This document shows, piece by piece, positions 25,949 through 35,099 of a DNA stretch of 64,000 nt (positions within the stretch are counted from its first letter, which is position 1; the number at the start of each line of letters is the position of its first letter). The stretch is from Marinomonas sp. TW1 (lineage in GTDB: Bacteria; Pseudomonadota; Gammaproteobacteria; Pseudomonadales; Marinomonadaceae), in contig NZ_JSEE01000011.1 in the NCBI RefSeq assembly GCF_001625355.1, positions 62,001-126,000 of the forward strand, in the 5' to 3' direction. The position numbers and the translations under genes are program-made. A model generated the notes under the pieces. The model worked only from the letters and a program-made list of their open reading frames with translations, did not search any database and was not told the origin of the DNA.

Positions 25949-27808
25949 TTATACCGTTTCATCTGACTCTAACACCACGTCTTCGGCCAAAAAGCCTCCT
26001 GTCTGATGCGCCCATAGCGCCGCATAAATGCCTTTTGCCTTGACTAATTCTTCATGACTACCCTGCTCAATCACATGACCTTTGTCCAAGACGATCAATC
26101 GGTCCATCGCGGCAATGGTCGATAAACGGTGAGCAATGGCGATGACGGTTTTACCTTGCATGAGCTTGTACAAACTGTCTTGGATCGCCGCTTCAACTTC
26201 AGAATCAAGAGCGGATGTCGCCTCATCTAAAATCAACAAAGGTGCGTCTTTTAGCAACACTCGAGCGATGGCCACACGCTGGCGCTGACCGCCAGAGAGC
26301 TTAATGCCGCGCTCTCCGACCATGGCATCGTAACCCACATTGCCATATGGGTCGGTTAACGTCTGAATAAACTCATGAGCTTCGGCTTTTTTCGCTGCCG
26401 CAATCATCTCTTCTTCCGTGGCATCTGGACGACCATAAAGCAGGTTTTCCCGCACGGTACGATGCAACAGTGACGTGTCTTGCGTCACCATACCAATCTG
26501 AGCACGCAGCGATTCCTGAGTCACTTGACTGATATCTTGGCCATCGATGCACACTTGCCCAGATTCAACATCATGAAAGCGCATCAGCAAATTAACAATG
26601 GTCGATTTACCCGCGCCTGAGCGCCCAACCAAGCCGACTTTTTCGCCAGGCTTAATGGATAAAACCAACTCCTCAATGACTTTACGATCCGTTTTGCCGT
26701 AATGAAAATTGACGGCTTTGTAATCAATTTGTCCCTGCATTACTTGCAATGCTGGCGCGTTTGGTTTGTCTTCAATTTCAACCTCACGGGACAGGGTTTT
26801 CATGCCATCATTGACCATTCCAATGTTTTCAAACAAAGCACTGACTTCCCACATAATCCACTGGGACATGCCATTCAATCGCAGCGCTAAGCTCACCGAA
26901 ATCGCAATAGCTCCCACACTAATCACACTGTCTGACCACAGCCAGATAGACATGGCCGCGATCACGAACGCCAATATATAATTACAACCTTGTACGCCAA
27001 CATTCAGGAAGGTGACTAGGCGCATTTGCTTGTACACGGTTTGCAAAAAGCCATCCATGCCTTCTTTGGCATAGTCCGCTTCACGATCATGATGTGAAAA
27101 CAATTTCACCGTTGAGATATTGCTGTAACTGTCGACCACCCGTCCGGTCATAATAGAACGGGCATCGGCTTGCTCCGCCGATATTTTTTTCAACTTAGGC
27201 ACAAAATAAAGCTGCAGCAAAACATAACAAACCAACCACCCCAACATAGGCAACATGAGTCGGTAATCCGCTTTGGCAATTAACACCACCATGGAAATAA
27301 AGTAAACGCCAATGTACACCAATACATCCAACAGCTTCATCACGGTTTCACGAACCGCCAATGAGGTTTGCATCACCTTAGTGGAAATTCGCCCAGCAAA
27401 TTCATCCTGAAAAAACGACATACTTTGCTTGAGGATAAATTGATGTGACAACCAACGAATTCGCATTGGGTAATTACCCAACAACACCTGATGAATAATG
27501 GCGGAATGGAAAAAGGTTAACAGCGGCATGGCCACCAGAATCATCAACCCCATTAACATCAAATGCGTACCTTCTTCGGCAAAAAAAGTACTTGGGTCTT
27601 TGTTTATCAGCCAATCCACCAACTGTCCTAAAAAACTAAACAGCGTTACTTCCAAAATCGCAATCAATGCGGTTAAGCACGACATCAGTATCAATGGCAG
27701 TTCAACGCCTTTTGAGTAATGACGACAAAAAGCGTAAAGTGTGTTCGGCGCTTGCTCAGCTTCCTGTTTAGGATAAGCAGCAATCCATTTTTCAAAAAGT
27801 CCTAACAT
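25949..27808 (-). CDS. ABC transporter, fused permease and ATPase (exporter type)
   Basis: From the ATG at 27806-27808, with AAGGA upstream, the protein has 619 residues; an in-frame start at 27910 is unlikely. Six membrane segments in the first ~350 residues are followed by an ATPase domain. That domain has Walker A (GRSGAGKST), the signature (LSGGQRQRVAIARVL), Walker B (LLILDEATSALD) and a switch His (AIAHRLST). It is a half-size exporter that works as a dimer. The substrate is unknown; neighbours give no clue. Confidence 0.93.
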   Translation of the reverse strand: MLGLFEKWIAAYPKQEAEQAPNTLYAFCRHYSKGVELPLILMSCLTALIAILEVTLFSFLGQLVDWLINKDPSTFFAEEGTHLMLMGLMILVAMPLLTFFHSAIIHQVLLGNYPMRIRWLSHQFILKQSMSFFQDEFAGRISTKVMQTSLAVRETVMKLLDVLVYIGVYFISMVVLIAKADYRLMLPMLGWLVCYVLLQLYFVPKLKKISAEQADARSIMTGRVVDSYSNISTVKLFSHHDREADYAKEGMDGFLQTVYKQMRLVTFLNVGVQGCNYILAFVIAAMSIWLWSDSVISVGAIAISVSLALRLNGMSQWIMWEVSALFENIGMVNDGMKTLSREVEIEDKPNAPALQVMQGQIDYKAVNFHYGKTDRKVIEELVLSIKPGEKVGLVGRSGAGKSTIVNLLMRFHDVESGQVCIDGQDISQVTQESLRAQIGMVTQDTSLLHRTVRENLLYGRPDATEEEMIAAAKKAEAHEFIQTLTDPYGNVGYDAMVGERGIKLSGGQRQRVAIARVLLKDAPLLILDEATSALDSEVEAAIQDSLYKLMQGKTVIAIAHRLSTIAAMDRLIVLDKGHVIEQGSHEELVKAKGIYAALWAHQTGGFLAEDVVLESDETV

Positions 27809-28052
27809 AATAGTCCTTGTCACAGACCGATGCAGATCAAATAGAGCATCGACTAGAGTACGGTGGAAAAAAGTGACGAAATTGAAACATGTAAGGCATT
27901 TGAAAACCACACAATATGGAGCATCGGACGATGCCCAACGATGCCTTTACTTAGTGTTTACACAATTAATTTCATCTAATATATTAGCAAAAACGCTATA
28001 ATAACGCCTTATTTTAGCGCGTCGCTCAATTGGGAATCATTCAAGCCATATT

Positions 28053-29246
28053 ATGTCCTTAACCTTACCCATTATTCTTATTCTAGGCTTATTGTCTGGC
28101 CTCACACCATTGGCTGTTGATGCTTATTTACCCAGTATTCCCACCATTGCCAAAGACCTGAACATCAATATCAGCTTGGTGCAAATGACCTTAAGCTTGT
28201 ATTTAATCGTCTTCGCTTTTTTGCAAATCCTGTTTGGTCCAATCTCCGATGCCATTGGACGTCGTAAAGTCGTCGTGGGCGGGCTTAGTGTCTTTGCGAT
28301 TGGCAGTTTTATTTGCGCTTTATCACCAAGCTACGATGTGCTCATGATGGGGCGCGCCATACAAGCTTTAGGGGGTGCTGCGGTGGCTGTCTGTATTCCA
28401 GCCTTAGTAAAAGACGGCCTGTCCATTAATGAGTTTGCCAAAGCCATGTCAATGATCATGTTAGTCATGGCATTAGCCCCACTTGCTGCGCCGATTTTAG
28501 GTGGTGCCATTCTCACTTTGTTTAGTTGGCATTCTATTTTTACCTTTTTAGGGATTTTAGCCATGCTTGCCATGGTGCTCTTTTGGGTCAAAATTCCAGA
28601 AACACTTCCTCAAGAAAAACGCACCCCTTTCTCTTTATGGGGCGCCATCCGTAATTACGGTACCCTGATTAAAAATCCCTCTGTTCTAGGTTACATTGCC
28701 GCTGGCGCATTTTTCTTTTCTGGAATGATGAGCTTCATTACTGGCTCTTCTTTTGTCTACATTGAACTTTATGATGTCGATCCTGCTCATTTTGGCTTTT
28801 TCGTTGGGATCAACGTCATAACCATGATGATTGCCTCAACCATCAATAGCCGCTTTGTTGAAAAGCTGGGGACCGAGGTGCTGTCCAAGTACGCCAGTTT
28901 TATCCCCTTAGTGGCGTCCGTCTTTATGCTGATATTGTGCTTATTTGAAAAGCCACCTTTGCCACTTATTATGCTTGCTAGCATGCTTTTTGTTGGCCCC
29001 ATGGGCATTTTAAGCAGCGGCTTTATGGCAGGTGCCTTGAAGAATGCCGGCAACAACAATGGCAGTGTGACCGCTTTGGCAGGCACTTCACGGTTTGCCT
29101 TAGGGGCTCTGAGTGGTGCGATGGTTAGTATTTTTCACAATGGTACTTTCGTCCCCATGCTTGCCACTATGGCGAGCTGCGGATTAATATCCTTCACCCT
29201 TTTTAAATTTACCGTCAAATACACCAAACAAAACAAAGGTATTTGA
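28053..29246 (+). CDS. MFS efflux transporter, Bcr/CflA family
   Basis: The 397-residue protein has twelve predicted membrane segments. The Bcr/CflA start (LAVDAYLPSIPTIAKDLNI) and the MFS loop motif (GPISDAIGRRKVVVGG) are present. It is a proton-driven exporter of drugs or metabolites at the inner membrane. The next gene, encoding a HopJ-family protein, begins within 30 bases, so they probably share a transcript. Confidence 0.92.
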   Translation: MSLTLPIILILGLLSGLTPLAVDAYLPSIPTIAKDLNINISLVQMTLSLYLIVFAFLQILFGPISDAIGRRKVVVGGLSVFAIGSFICALSPSYDVLMMGRAIQALGGAAVAVCIPALVKDGLSINEFAKAMSMIMLVMALAPLAAPILGGAILTLFSWHSIFTFLGILAMLAMVLFWVKIPETLPQEKRTPFSLWGAIRNYGTLIKNPSVLGYIAAGAFFFSGMMSFITGSSFVYIELYDVDPAHFGFFVGINVITMMIASTINSRFVEKLGTEVLSKYASFIPLVASVFMLILCLFEKPPLPLIMLASMLFVGPMGILSSGFMAGALKNAGNNNGSVTALAGTSRFALGALSGAMVSIFHNGTFVPMLATMASCGLISFTLFKFTVKYTKQNKGI

Positions 29247-29274
29247 GGTGACCACCAACCTAGCTGGAGTTGTC

Positions 29275-29622
29275 ATGCTAAACACACAAACGTTAATCGA
29301 AATCGTCAAATCATCCCCAGAAAAAGTGGCGTTTAAAGACGTTATTGCCGTCATTGATCATGAATATGAATTCACCCCAACGGCCTTTACCAATGGTGAA
29401 CAAAGCAACGCAGCTAATGAGAACAATGGGTCTTGCAAAATTTTTGCCTTTGCTTCGCTAAACCAACTCAACGAAGCTGAGACTCTGGCTTTATTCGGTG
29501 ACTTTTACCGTGTGGATGTACTGCAAAACCCACAAGGTAATGACCACCAAAATATTCGCCAATTTATTCTAAATGGCTGGAAGGGCATTGTTTTTTCAGC
29601 GCCAGCATTAACCGAAAAGTAA
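29275..29622 (+). CDS. HopJ type III effector family protein
   Basis: The 115-residue protein shows the HopJ pattern (VAFKDVIAVIDHEYEFTPTAFTNG; GSCKIFAFASLNQLNEAETLALFG; FYRVDVLQNPQGNDHQNIRQF). The family name comes from a plant-pathogen effector, but it is widespread in free-living marine bacteria without type III secretion, so the name should not be read as function. I prefer the ATG at 29275; a GTG at 29248 right after the MFS stop would add nine residues. It is probably co-transcribed with the MFS gene. Confidence 0.85.
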   Translation: MLNTQTLIEIVKSSPEKVAFKDVIAVIDHEYEFTPTAFTNGEQSNAANENNGSCKIFAFASLNQLNEAETLALFGDFYRVDVLQNPQGNDHQNIRQFILNGWKGIVFSAPALTEK

Positions 29623-29629
29623 TGCTTAA

Positions 29630-29663
29630 GTAGGATGGTTTGCCTTAATAAACACCATCCTAC
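29630..29663 (+). terminator. Hairpin after the HopJ gene
   Basis: GTAGGATGGT (29630-29639) pairs with ACCATCCTAC (29654-29663). A pyrimidine-rich stretch follows instead of a pure T-run, so strength is uncertain. Confidence 0.5.
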
Positions 29664-29775
29664 TCTCTCTTCCCTCTTGATCTTTCTTCCGCCAGATACA
29701 AAAAATCAACCTTACAAAGGTTGAAGTTCAAAGTCACAAAATGCGATAGTGCTCACTCAATGAAATGAGGTGACT

Positions 29776-30597
29776 ATGGAACTAGTGGCATTTGATTTAG
29801 ACGGCACCCTGCTTAATCGACATCAGCGGTTGTCTAATTACACCCTAGAAACACTTGAGAAGCTCAAAGCAGCGGGTATTTTTTACACCATTGCCACTGG
29901 GCGAACTCATCTGGCCGCCATGCCGTGCATTGCTGGCCATGACTTCCCAAATTGGCAGATTTTTAAAAATGGCGTGGAATGGTGGGAACCGCAAGCCAAT
30001 CAGTACCGCCACCGTCATTTGCTAAACCATGACCACATTGATGATCTATTAGATGCCTTTGCCGAACACAAGATCACGCCTTTTATCTTTTGTTTGGCCG
30101 ATGATGGCTCACATCAAGTTTACCACGCGCCACTAATTGGCCACTTGAGCGATCACATTGCCAATGAACTCGGCAATCACAAAAACATGAGCCTACACCC
30201 GTTAACAGAACTTACTAAGCATTCGAAAATCACCAACATCAGCGCATTAGGTCATCCAGATTTTATTGAGAAAATCGTTCAAGAAAGTCACAAGCACGAT
30301 CATCTGACCGCGTATTCAGGTGGCGGCATCTATAATCCTGACGCCCATTGGATTGATGTCCATCATAGCAATGTTTGTAAAGGTTCAGCGTTAATGGAAC
30401 TAAAGCAAGAATTTGGTGCCGAAAAACTCATTGTATTCGGAGACGGTGATAACGATTTATCCATGTTTGATCAGGCCGATGAAGCCTTCGCCACGGGCAA
30501 CGCGCTGTTGCATGTCAAGGAAGCCGCTACTGAGGTCATTGGTCACCATGATGAGGATGGGGTGGCTCGTTATTTGCGTGCCAGATACAACCTATAA
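29776..30597 (+). CDS. Cof-type HAD-IIB sugar-phosphate-like phosphatase
   Basis: The 273-residue protein has HAD motif I (AFDLDGTLL, Asp8 and Asp10) and motif IV (FGDGDNDLSMF), with a type IIB cap between. AGGTG before the ATG at 29776 supports that start over the GTG six bases earlier. Family members dephosphorylate sugar phosphates, pyridoxal phosphate or flavin mononucleotide. The substrate is unknown. It stands as a single gene. Confidence 0.88.
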   Translation: MELVAFDLDGTLLNRHQRLSNYTLETLEKLKAAGIFYTIATGRTHLAAMPCIAGHDFPNWQIFKNGVEWWEPQANQYRHRHLLNHDHIDDLLDAFAEHKITPFIFCLADDGSHQVYHAPLIGHLSDHIANELGNHKNMSLHPLTELTKHSKITNISALGHPDFIEKIVQESHKHDHLTAYSGGGIYNPDAHWIDVHHSNVCKGSALMELKQEFGAEKLIVFGDGDNDLSMFDQADEAFATGNALLHVKEAATEVIGHHDEDGVARYLRARYNL

Positions 30598-30716
30598 ACG
30601 GCGAGACTTGAAACAATAAAATTCGCCCTTATTAACGAAAAGACAACATATTTCACTTTACCCTGTGGTCATAATGCACCATATTGTTATAAGAATAATT
30701 AGTTTGGAGAAATGCC

Positions 30717-30875
30717 ATGTTTGAATTTGTATTGTTCGTAGCTGCTTGTGCAGTTATTGCTTTCTTGGTAGCCAATATCCAGAAATCAGTGTCTCAGCCA
30801 AAAACAAAGTTACAGCCGATTAAGATTGAACGCGAAGAAAAGCGTCAACCTGTTCGCAGCCAACGTCCTTACTAA
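30717..30875 (+). CDS. Small single-pass membrane protein, 52 residues
   Basis: The ATG at 30717 follows a good TTGGAGA site 7-8 bases upstream. The protein begins with a hydrophobic stretch (residues 3-20, FVLFVAACAVIAFLVA) and ends in a basic, Pro/Arg-rich tail (KRQPVRSQRPY). A terminator follows directly. I do not recognise a family. The ribosome site, membrane segment and clean bracketing by other signals make it a credible gene. Confidence 0.6.
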   Translation: MFEFVLFVAACAVIAFLVANIQKSVSQPKTKLQPIKIEREEKRQPVRSQRPY

Positions 30876-30895
30876 ACTATTCACACCCCTCTATT

Positions 30896-30942
30896 AAAAA
30901 CCCCGCTCATTGATCAACATTCAATAAGCGGGATTTTATTTT
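30896..30942. terminator. Bidirectional terminator between the small membrane protein and TyrR-like genes
   Basis: CCCGCTCATTG (30902-30912) pairs with CAATAAGCGGG (30922-30932), with one mismatch. A5 lies before and ATTTTATTTT after, so it can end transcripts from both sides. Confidence 0.85.
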
Positions 30943-32426
30943 CCTTGAATACCATATTCTTTGAGTTTATTCGCGATCGCGCTATGACTCATTCCAACCG
31001 CTTTCGCTAAACGCCGAGTACTTGGGTAATGCGGATAAAGCTGCTTCAATAATGTTGATTCCCAAGCTTTTACCGTTTGTTCTAACGAGTCATTTTGTAA
31101 TGTCAGAGAAAGATGCTTGCCTTCAGGTAATTCAATGTCTTGCGGCATCCATGTCTTATTTTTTGTCTGCAACAACGTCTGTAAACACACGTTTTGCAGT
31201 TCAGACAAATTTCCAACCCACGAATGCAAACTCAACTTGCTCAAGGCTTCTTTAGAAAGGTTTGGCATTGGCTTACGATAACGCTCAGTTAAATCTCGCA
31301 GCAAATGCATTATTAACCCCTCAAGATCTTCTCTGCGATCTCTAAGGGCAGGCATAGTCAAACTGACTTTGGCTAACGCAAAGTACAAAGACGCCTCTAA
31401 GCCAGCAGCTAACAAGTCCGTTTGGGACAAACTCGATAAAGTCACCAGACGCATTTGCCGATCAAAACTGGTGACCGAATCCGCTTGCTGGTGAAGCCAG
31501 CTCGATAGATTTAGCTGCTGTTCTGGTGCCAAATGTTCAATTTGATCGATAACAAACCAACCTGAGTGTTTCTCCAAGCCTTTAATGTCGTCCAATTGAA
31601 TGTCTTTAGCATGTCGCACCACCAGCTCAGCGTCTTGCTCGGATTGACGCTTCTGCCAGTATTGAAATAAGGCTTCAATTAAATGACGCTTCCCCGTTCC
31701 AACCTCCCCCTGCACAAATAATGGCACATTCACTTCCGCAAAGGCTTTGGCTTGCTTAAGGGTATGCGCCATCGCTGCACTCTTGATTACTTCAGGCTGA
31801 AAAAAGGTCTCCAGATGATTTTCCGCTTCTGGCACTAATTTTAGGTTGGCGGCTTGTCGATCTAAGCGTTGCTCGGATTTTAAATAAATCACTGTACCAG
31901 CCGGAATATCCCCTTCATCGTCTGCGACGAAAAAAGGTCGCATCTCTAATAGTAAGGTCTTATTACGAATACGAATTCGCTTACTCATACCCGCTTTGGG
32001 ATTGGCCCAAGCACTTTTTGAAAAGTGAATGCCCTTAATAAACTGCTGTAAAGGTTGATGCATCAAGTCAGTTACAGACGCCCCTAAATCCTCTGCAGCC
32101 AATTCCGTTAGCATGGTAATACGACCAGTCAAATCAACCGCAATCACACCATCAGGTAAACTTTCTAATAAAGTATAGAGAGCATTATGCTCCCGTTCAA
32201 AGGGGGTAAACCGAATGGTTTTAACGTCTTCGACACTGTCTAATTTGCGAATTTCAGCCAACAAACTCTGTAATTGCGCGAAGGGAATATCAGAAAAGCC
32301 ACAATAAATACAACGCAACTTAGAGTCAGCTTCCACCAAACGTATGTCGATTTGATGGGGGATAAAGATGTCCAAGACTTCCCGTATCATCCCCACTCTA
32401 TCTTCGCATTGAATTTCTAACCTCAT
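30936..32426 (-). CDS. tyrR: TyrR-like transcriptional regulator (ACT-PAS-AAA+-HTH)
   Basis: From the ATG at 32424-32426 the protein has 496 residues; a longer in-frame start at 32486 would overlap the upstream gene. The order is an ACT domain (~1-70, CEDRVGMIREVLDIF), a PAS domain (~80-190, LPDGVIAVDLTGRITML), an AAA+ domain (~210-430, Walker A as GEVGTGKR) and a Fis-type helix-turn-helix at the end (STRRLAKAVGMSHSAIANKLKEYG). No GAFTGA loop is present, as in TyrR, so it does not look sigma54 dependent. TyrR senses aromatic amino acids and controls their transport and metabolism. Four bases separate it from the ROK gene. Confidence 0.87.
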   Translation of the reverse strand: MRLEIQCEDRVGMIREVLDIFIPHQIDIRLVEADSKLRCIYCGFSDIPFAQLQSLLAEIRKLDSVEDVKTIRFTPFEREHNALYTLLESLPDGVIAVDLTGRITMLTELAAEDLGASVTDLMHQPLQQFIKGIHFSKSAWANPKAGMSKRIRIRNKTLLLEMRPFFVADDEGDIPAGTVIYLKSEQRLDRQAANLKLVPEAENHLETFFQPEVIKSAAMAHTLKQAKAFAEVNVPLFVQGEVGTGKRHLIEALFQYWQKRQSEQDAELVVRHAKDIQLDDIKGLEKHSGWFVIDQIEHLAPEQQLNLSSWLHQQADSVTSFDRQMRLVTLSSLSQTDLLAAGLEASLYFALAKVSLTMPALRDRREDLEGLIMHLLRDLTERYRKPMPNLSKEALSKLSLHSWVGNLSELQNVCLQTLLQTKNKTWMPQDIELPEGKHLSLTLQNDSLEQTVKAWESTLLKQLYPHYPSTRRLAKAVGMSHSAIANKLKEYGIQGK

Positions 32427-32430
32427 AACG

Positions 32431-33633
32431 TCAAGCCTCTTTTGAGCTAAGCAGCAATACGTTTTTTTGTGGCGCAAATGTCTCATACAGAGGCAATACT
32501 GCTGCCCCTAACACACCTGCAGTATAGCCTGTTTGTGCAATCTGTATGTCAGGCATAGGCAAGACAATATTTGCCGATACGACCTGACTCAATGCCATAA
32601 TCAGCTGTGTTAAGACCACCTCAGGCAATCGCCCACCAATTAAGATAACTTGAGGGTCATACAAAGCGATAACAGACACTAAGGCCGCTTTCACCTCCTC
32701 GGCTACCTCCATCGCCCAACATTCAATGTCAATACGATAAGAAGGCTGTAACCAGTCATGATCTTGCTCAGGCCAAATCATCCCTTTTGCCATGAAATAA
32801 CGATGCAAAGAGGATAATGACAACGCTTCCAATACCCACTGGCCATGCTTTCCCGTCGTCGTTGGAATCAGGCCAAAACTGCCCGCCTTACCATTGGCAC
32901 CGAAGTAGCATTCACCATTTGCCACCAAGCTGCCACCACACGCTGTACTAACAAACAAATAAAAGAAATCTTTGGACGGAGGTTTCGGTGCCAATAATAA
33001 TTCACTGGTGGCCGCCGCCGCGGCATCGTTCTGACAAAAGCAAGGCAAGCCTGTAACGTCAGCCAACCAAGCGTCAAATGCATCAGATTGCCAATAGGCC
33101 AATGCAGCTTTTAACGCGTCAAGGTCACTGCGCTGGTCTGAATTGGTCACCAAACTGTCTAACCAGGAATCCATGTAATCTGGCTTAGCCAAACCGATGC
33201 CTTTTACCTTTAACCAATCCTGACCAAGCTCTTGTTTGACTTCTTCTATGACATCGCGGGCAATGCTCTTCGCCGAAGACTCCGTTGGAAAAGACACTTC
33301 TCGCTCCAACAATAAAACTTGCGCGCCACTGAAATCCAATAACGCGGCACTTATATGGTTGCGGTCTACATTGATACCTAAGCCATACGCACCTTGCTGA
33401 TTGATGCTTAATTTAATGGAAGGCTGCCCACGACGCCCTGTCACCTTGCCGACCACACACAATAACTCTCTCTCCAACAATGAAGAGGTAATCACAGAAA
33501 TGGTTTGAGCACTTAATCCAGTGCGCTTCGCAATTTCGACTCGGGAAATCTCTGGGTGCTGTCGAACCAGTTGTAAAATGATTCTTTCATTATAAATGCG
33601 ACTTTGCTCAGAAGTACTGCCTGACGACTTCAT
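32431..33633 (-). CDS. ROK-family transcriptional regulator (NagC/Mlc/XylR type)
   Basis: From the ATG at 33631-33633, with AAGGTAAGG upstream, the protein has 400 residues. A winged helix-turn-helix lies at ~20-70 (ISRVEIAKRTGLSAQTISVI) and a ROK sugar-kinase-like domain follows. The usual zinc motif CxCGxxGC is not present; the equivalent region reads GKHGQWVLEAL, so zinc binding seems lost. Such proteins repress sugar genes until a sugar or phosphosugar binds. The divergent gene is a sugar isomerase, and a dyad lies between them, so local control is likely. Confidence 0.85.
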   Translation of the reverse strand: MKSSGSTSEQSRIYNERIILQLVRQHPEISRVEIAKRTGLSAQTISVITSSLLERELLCVVGKVTGRRGQPSIKLSINQQGAYGLGINVDRNHISAALLDFSGAQVLLLEREVSFPTESSAKSIARDVIEEVKQELGQDWLKVKGIGLAKPDYMDSWLDSLVTNSDQRSDLDALKAALAYWQSDAFDAWLADVTGLPCFCQNDAAAAATSELLLAPKPPSKDFFYLFVSTACGGSLVANGECYFGANGKAGSFGLIPTTTGKHGQWVLEALSLSSLHRYFMAKGMIWPEQDHDWLQPSYRIDIECWAMEVAEEVKAALVSVIALYDPQVILIGGRLPEVVLTQLIMALSQVVSANIVLPMPDIQIAQTGYTAGVLGAAVLPLYETFAPQKNVLLLSSKEA

Positions 33634-33680
33634 TTCAACCTTACCTTTTTTAGAGGTCTGTAAACTAACCACTTCTATTT

Positions 33681-33715
33681 ATTAAATCTAGTTGATTTAA
33701 TTAGTTTGATTTAAT
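33681..33715. promoter_or_regulatory. Candidate ROK operator: inverted repeat plus extra half-site
   Basis: ATTAAATC (33681-33688) and GATTTAAT (33694-33701) are perfect arms around TAGTT; a third GATTTAAT follows at 33708-33715. The AT-rich form resembles NagC/Mlc-type operators. It lies between the ROK gene and the sugar isomerase gene. Confidence 0.55.
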
Positions 33716-33807
33716 AACGTAATCATAAACATGGACTTGACGTCTCATTATCAATTTCCACGTAACAAAAATAACAAGGTCATCATGACCGTTTTAAGGA
33801 TAATACC

Positions 33808-34998
33808 ATGCCAGCAACTGTCGACTTTCAGTCTATCGACTTTCTTAAGTCTCATATTCAATCGACTTTCTCGTTTTACCACCCTCATTGTATCGACCCT
33901 AAAGGGGGGTTTTATCATTTCTATAAAGATAACGGCGACATTTATGACGCCGACACTCGCCACCTAGTTAGCAGTACTCGGTTTGTTTTTAACTATGCCA
34001 AAGCTTATCTTGCCGACCCACAACAAGCTTACCTTGACGCAACGAAACACGGTGTTAACTACTTACGTCAGCGCCATTTACGAAAAAATGGCGGCTATGT
34101 TTGGCTGCTTAAGGGTGAAAAGAACCTAGACGAAACCAATCATTGTTATGGCTTTGCCTTCGTTATGTTAGCGTATTCAATGGCTTACAAAGCTGGCATC
34201 AGTGAAGCGAAGGTCTGGCTAGAAGAAACCTTTTTGACGATGGAAGAACATTTCTGGGATGCCAGCCATGGGCTTTATAAAGACGAAATTACAGCAGATT
34301 GGCAAATTGTGTCTCCTTATCGAGGCCAAAATGCCAACATGCATTCATGTGAAGCCTTACTCGCCGCTTACGACGCAACTCAAGAAACCCACTACCTTGA
34401 TCGTGCACAAACCTTGGCACAACACATTTGTCTACGCCAAGCTGAACTTGCCAACGGAGAAATATGGGAGCACTACCAGCAAGACTGGCAAGTCGATTGG
34501 CAATATAACCAGCATGACCCAAAACATTTATTTCGACCATGGGGGTTTCAGCCAGGTCACCAAACAGAATGGGCCAAACTATTATTGCTAATCCATCAAC
34601 GCCGACCACTCGATTGGCTTATCCCAACCGCTGAACGTTTATTCAATCAAGCTTGGGACAAAGCTTGGGATGAACAGCACGGGGGCCTTTGCTATGGATA
34701 TGATCCACAAGGTAAGGTTTGTGATGGTGATAAATACTTTTGGGTACAAGCTGAGTCGTTTGCCGCTGCGGCCATGCTCGCCATAATGACACAACAATCT
34801 CACTATTGGGAAAAATATCAGCAGCTTTGGCAATACAGTTGGGAAAACATGATTGACCATCAATACGGCGCATGGTTTCGCATACTGACTCAAGACAATC
34901 ACGCCATTGATGATTGTAAAAGCCCGGCGGGTAAAACGGATTACCACACAATGGGGGCTTGCTATGAAGTCATTGAGCAACTCAGCCAAGGTCTTTAA
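33808..34998 (+). CDS. AGE-family sugar epimerase/isomerase (mannose isomerase-like)
   Basis: The 396-residue protein is an (alpha/alpha)6-barrel enzyme of the N-acylglucosamine 2-epimerase superfamily. It has motifs such as RFVFNYAKAYL, HCYGFAFVMLAYS, GQNANMHSCEALLAAYDAT and KYFWVQAESFAAAAML. The His residues near 108, 182 and 250 are typical positions for catalysis in this family. Lack of N-acetyl sugar genes nearby favours a free-sugar (mannose/fructose) isomerase, but this is inference. An AAGGATAA site precedes the ATG. It is probably controlled by the divergent ROK protein. Confidence 0.85.
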   Translation: MPATVDFQSIDFLKSHIQSTFSFYHPHCIDPKGGFYHFYKDNGDIYDADTRHLVSSTRFVFNYAKAYLADPQQAYLDATKHGVNYLRQRHLRKNGGYVWLLKGEKNLDETNHCYGFAFVMLAYSMAYKAGISEAKVWLEETFLTMEEHFWDASHGLYKDEITADWQIVSPYRGQNANMHSCEALLAAYDATQETHYLDRAQTLAQHICLRQAELANGEIWEHYQQDWQVDWQYNQHDPKHLFRPWGFQPGHQTEWAKLLLLIHQRRPLDWLIPTAERLFNQAWDKAWDEQHGGLCYGYDPQGKVCDGDKYFWVQAESFAAAAMLAIMTQQSHYWEKYQQLWQYSWENMIDHQYGAWFRILTQDNHAIDDCKSPAGKTDYHTMGACYEVIEQLSQGL

Positions 34999-35099
34999 CC
35001 CCTAATCTGGCACAAGCTAATATGGGGCGATCATTCTATTCATTCAAGAAATAGAGTATGATGCAGCCCCATTGTTAGTGGACACGGGCCCCTCTCCAT

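Noticed and set aside
27809..27910. N-terminal extension of the ABC exporter
   Set aside because: The ATG at 27808 has an AAGGA site. The extra 34 residues look unlike the family.
27997..28002. TATAAT box before the Bcr-type exporter
   Set aside because: The -10 box is perfect, but no acceptable -35 box lies at 16-18 bases, and the region is AT-rich, so no promoter is claimed.
33731..33967. Open frames on both strands at the start of the sugar isomerase gene
   Set aside because: They overlap the well-supported isomerase frame or its leader and show no domain features.
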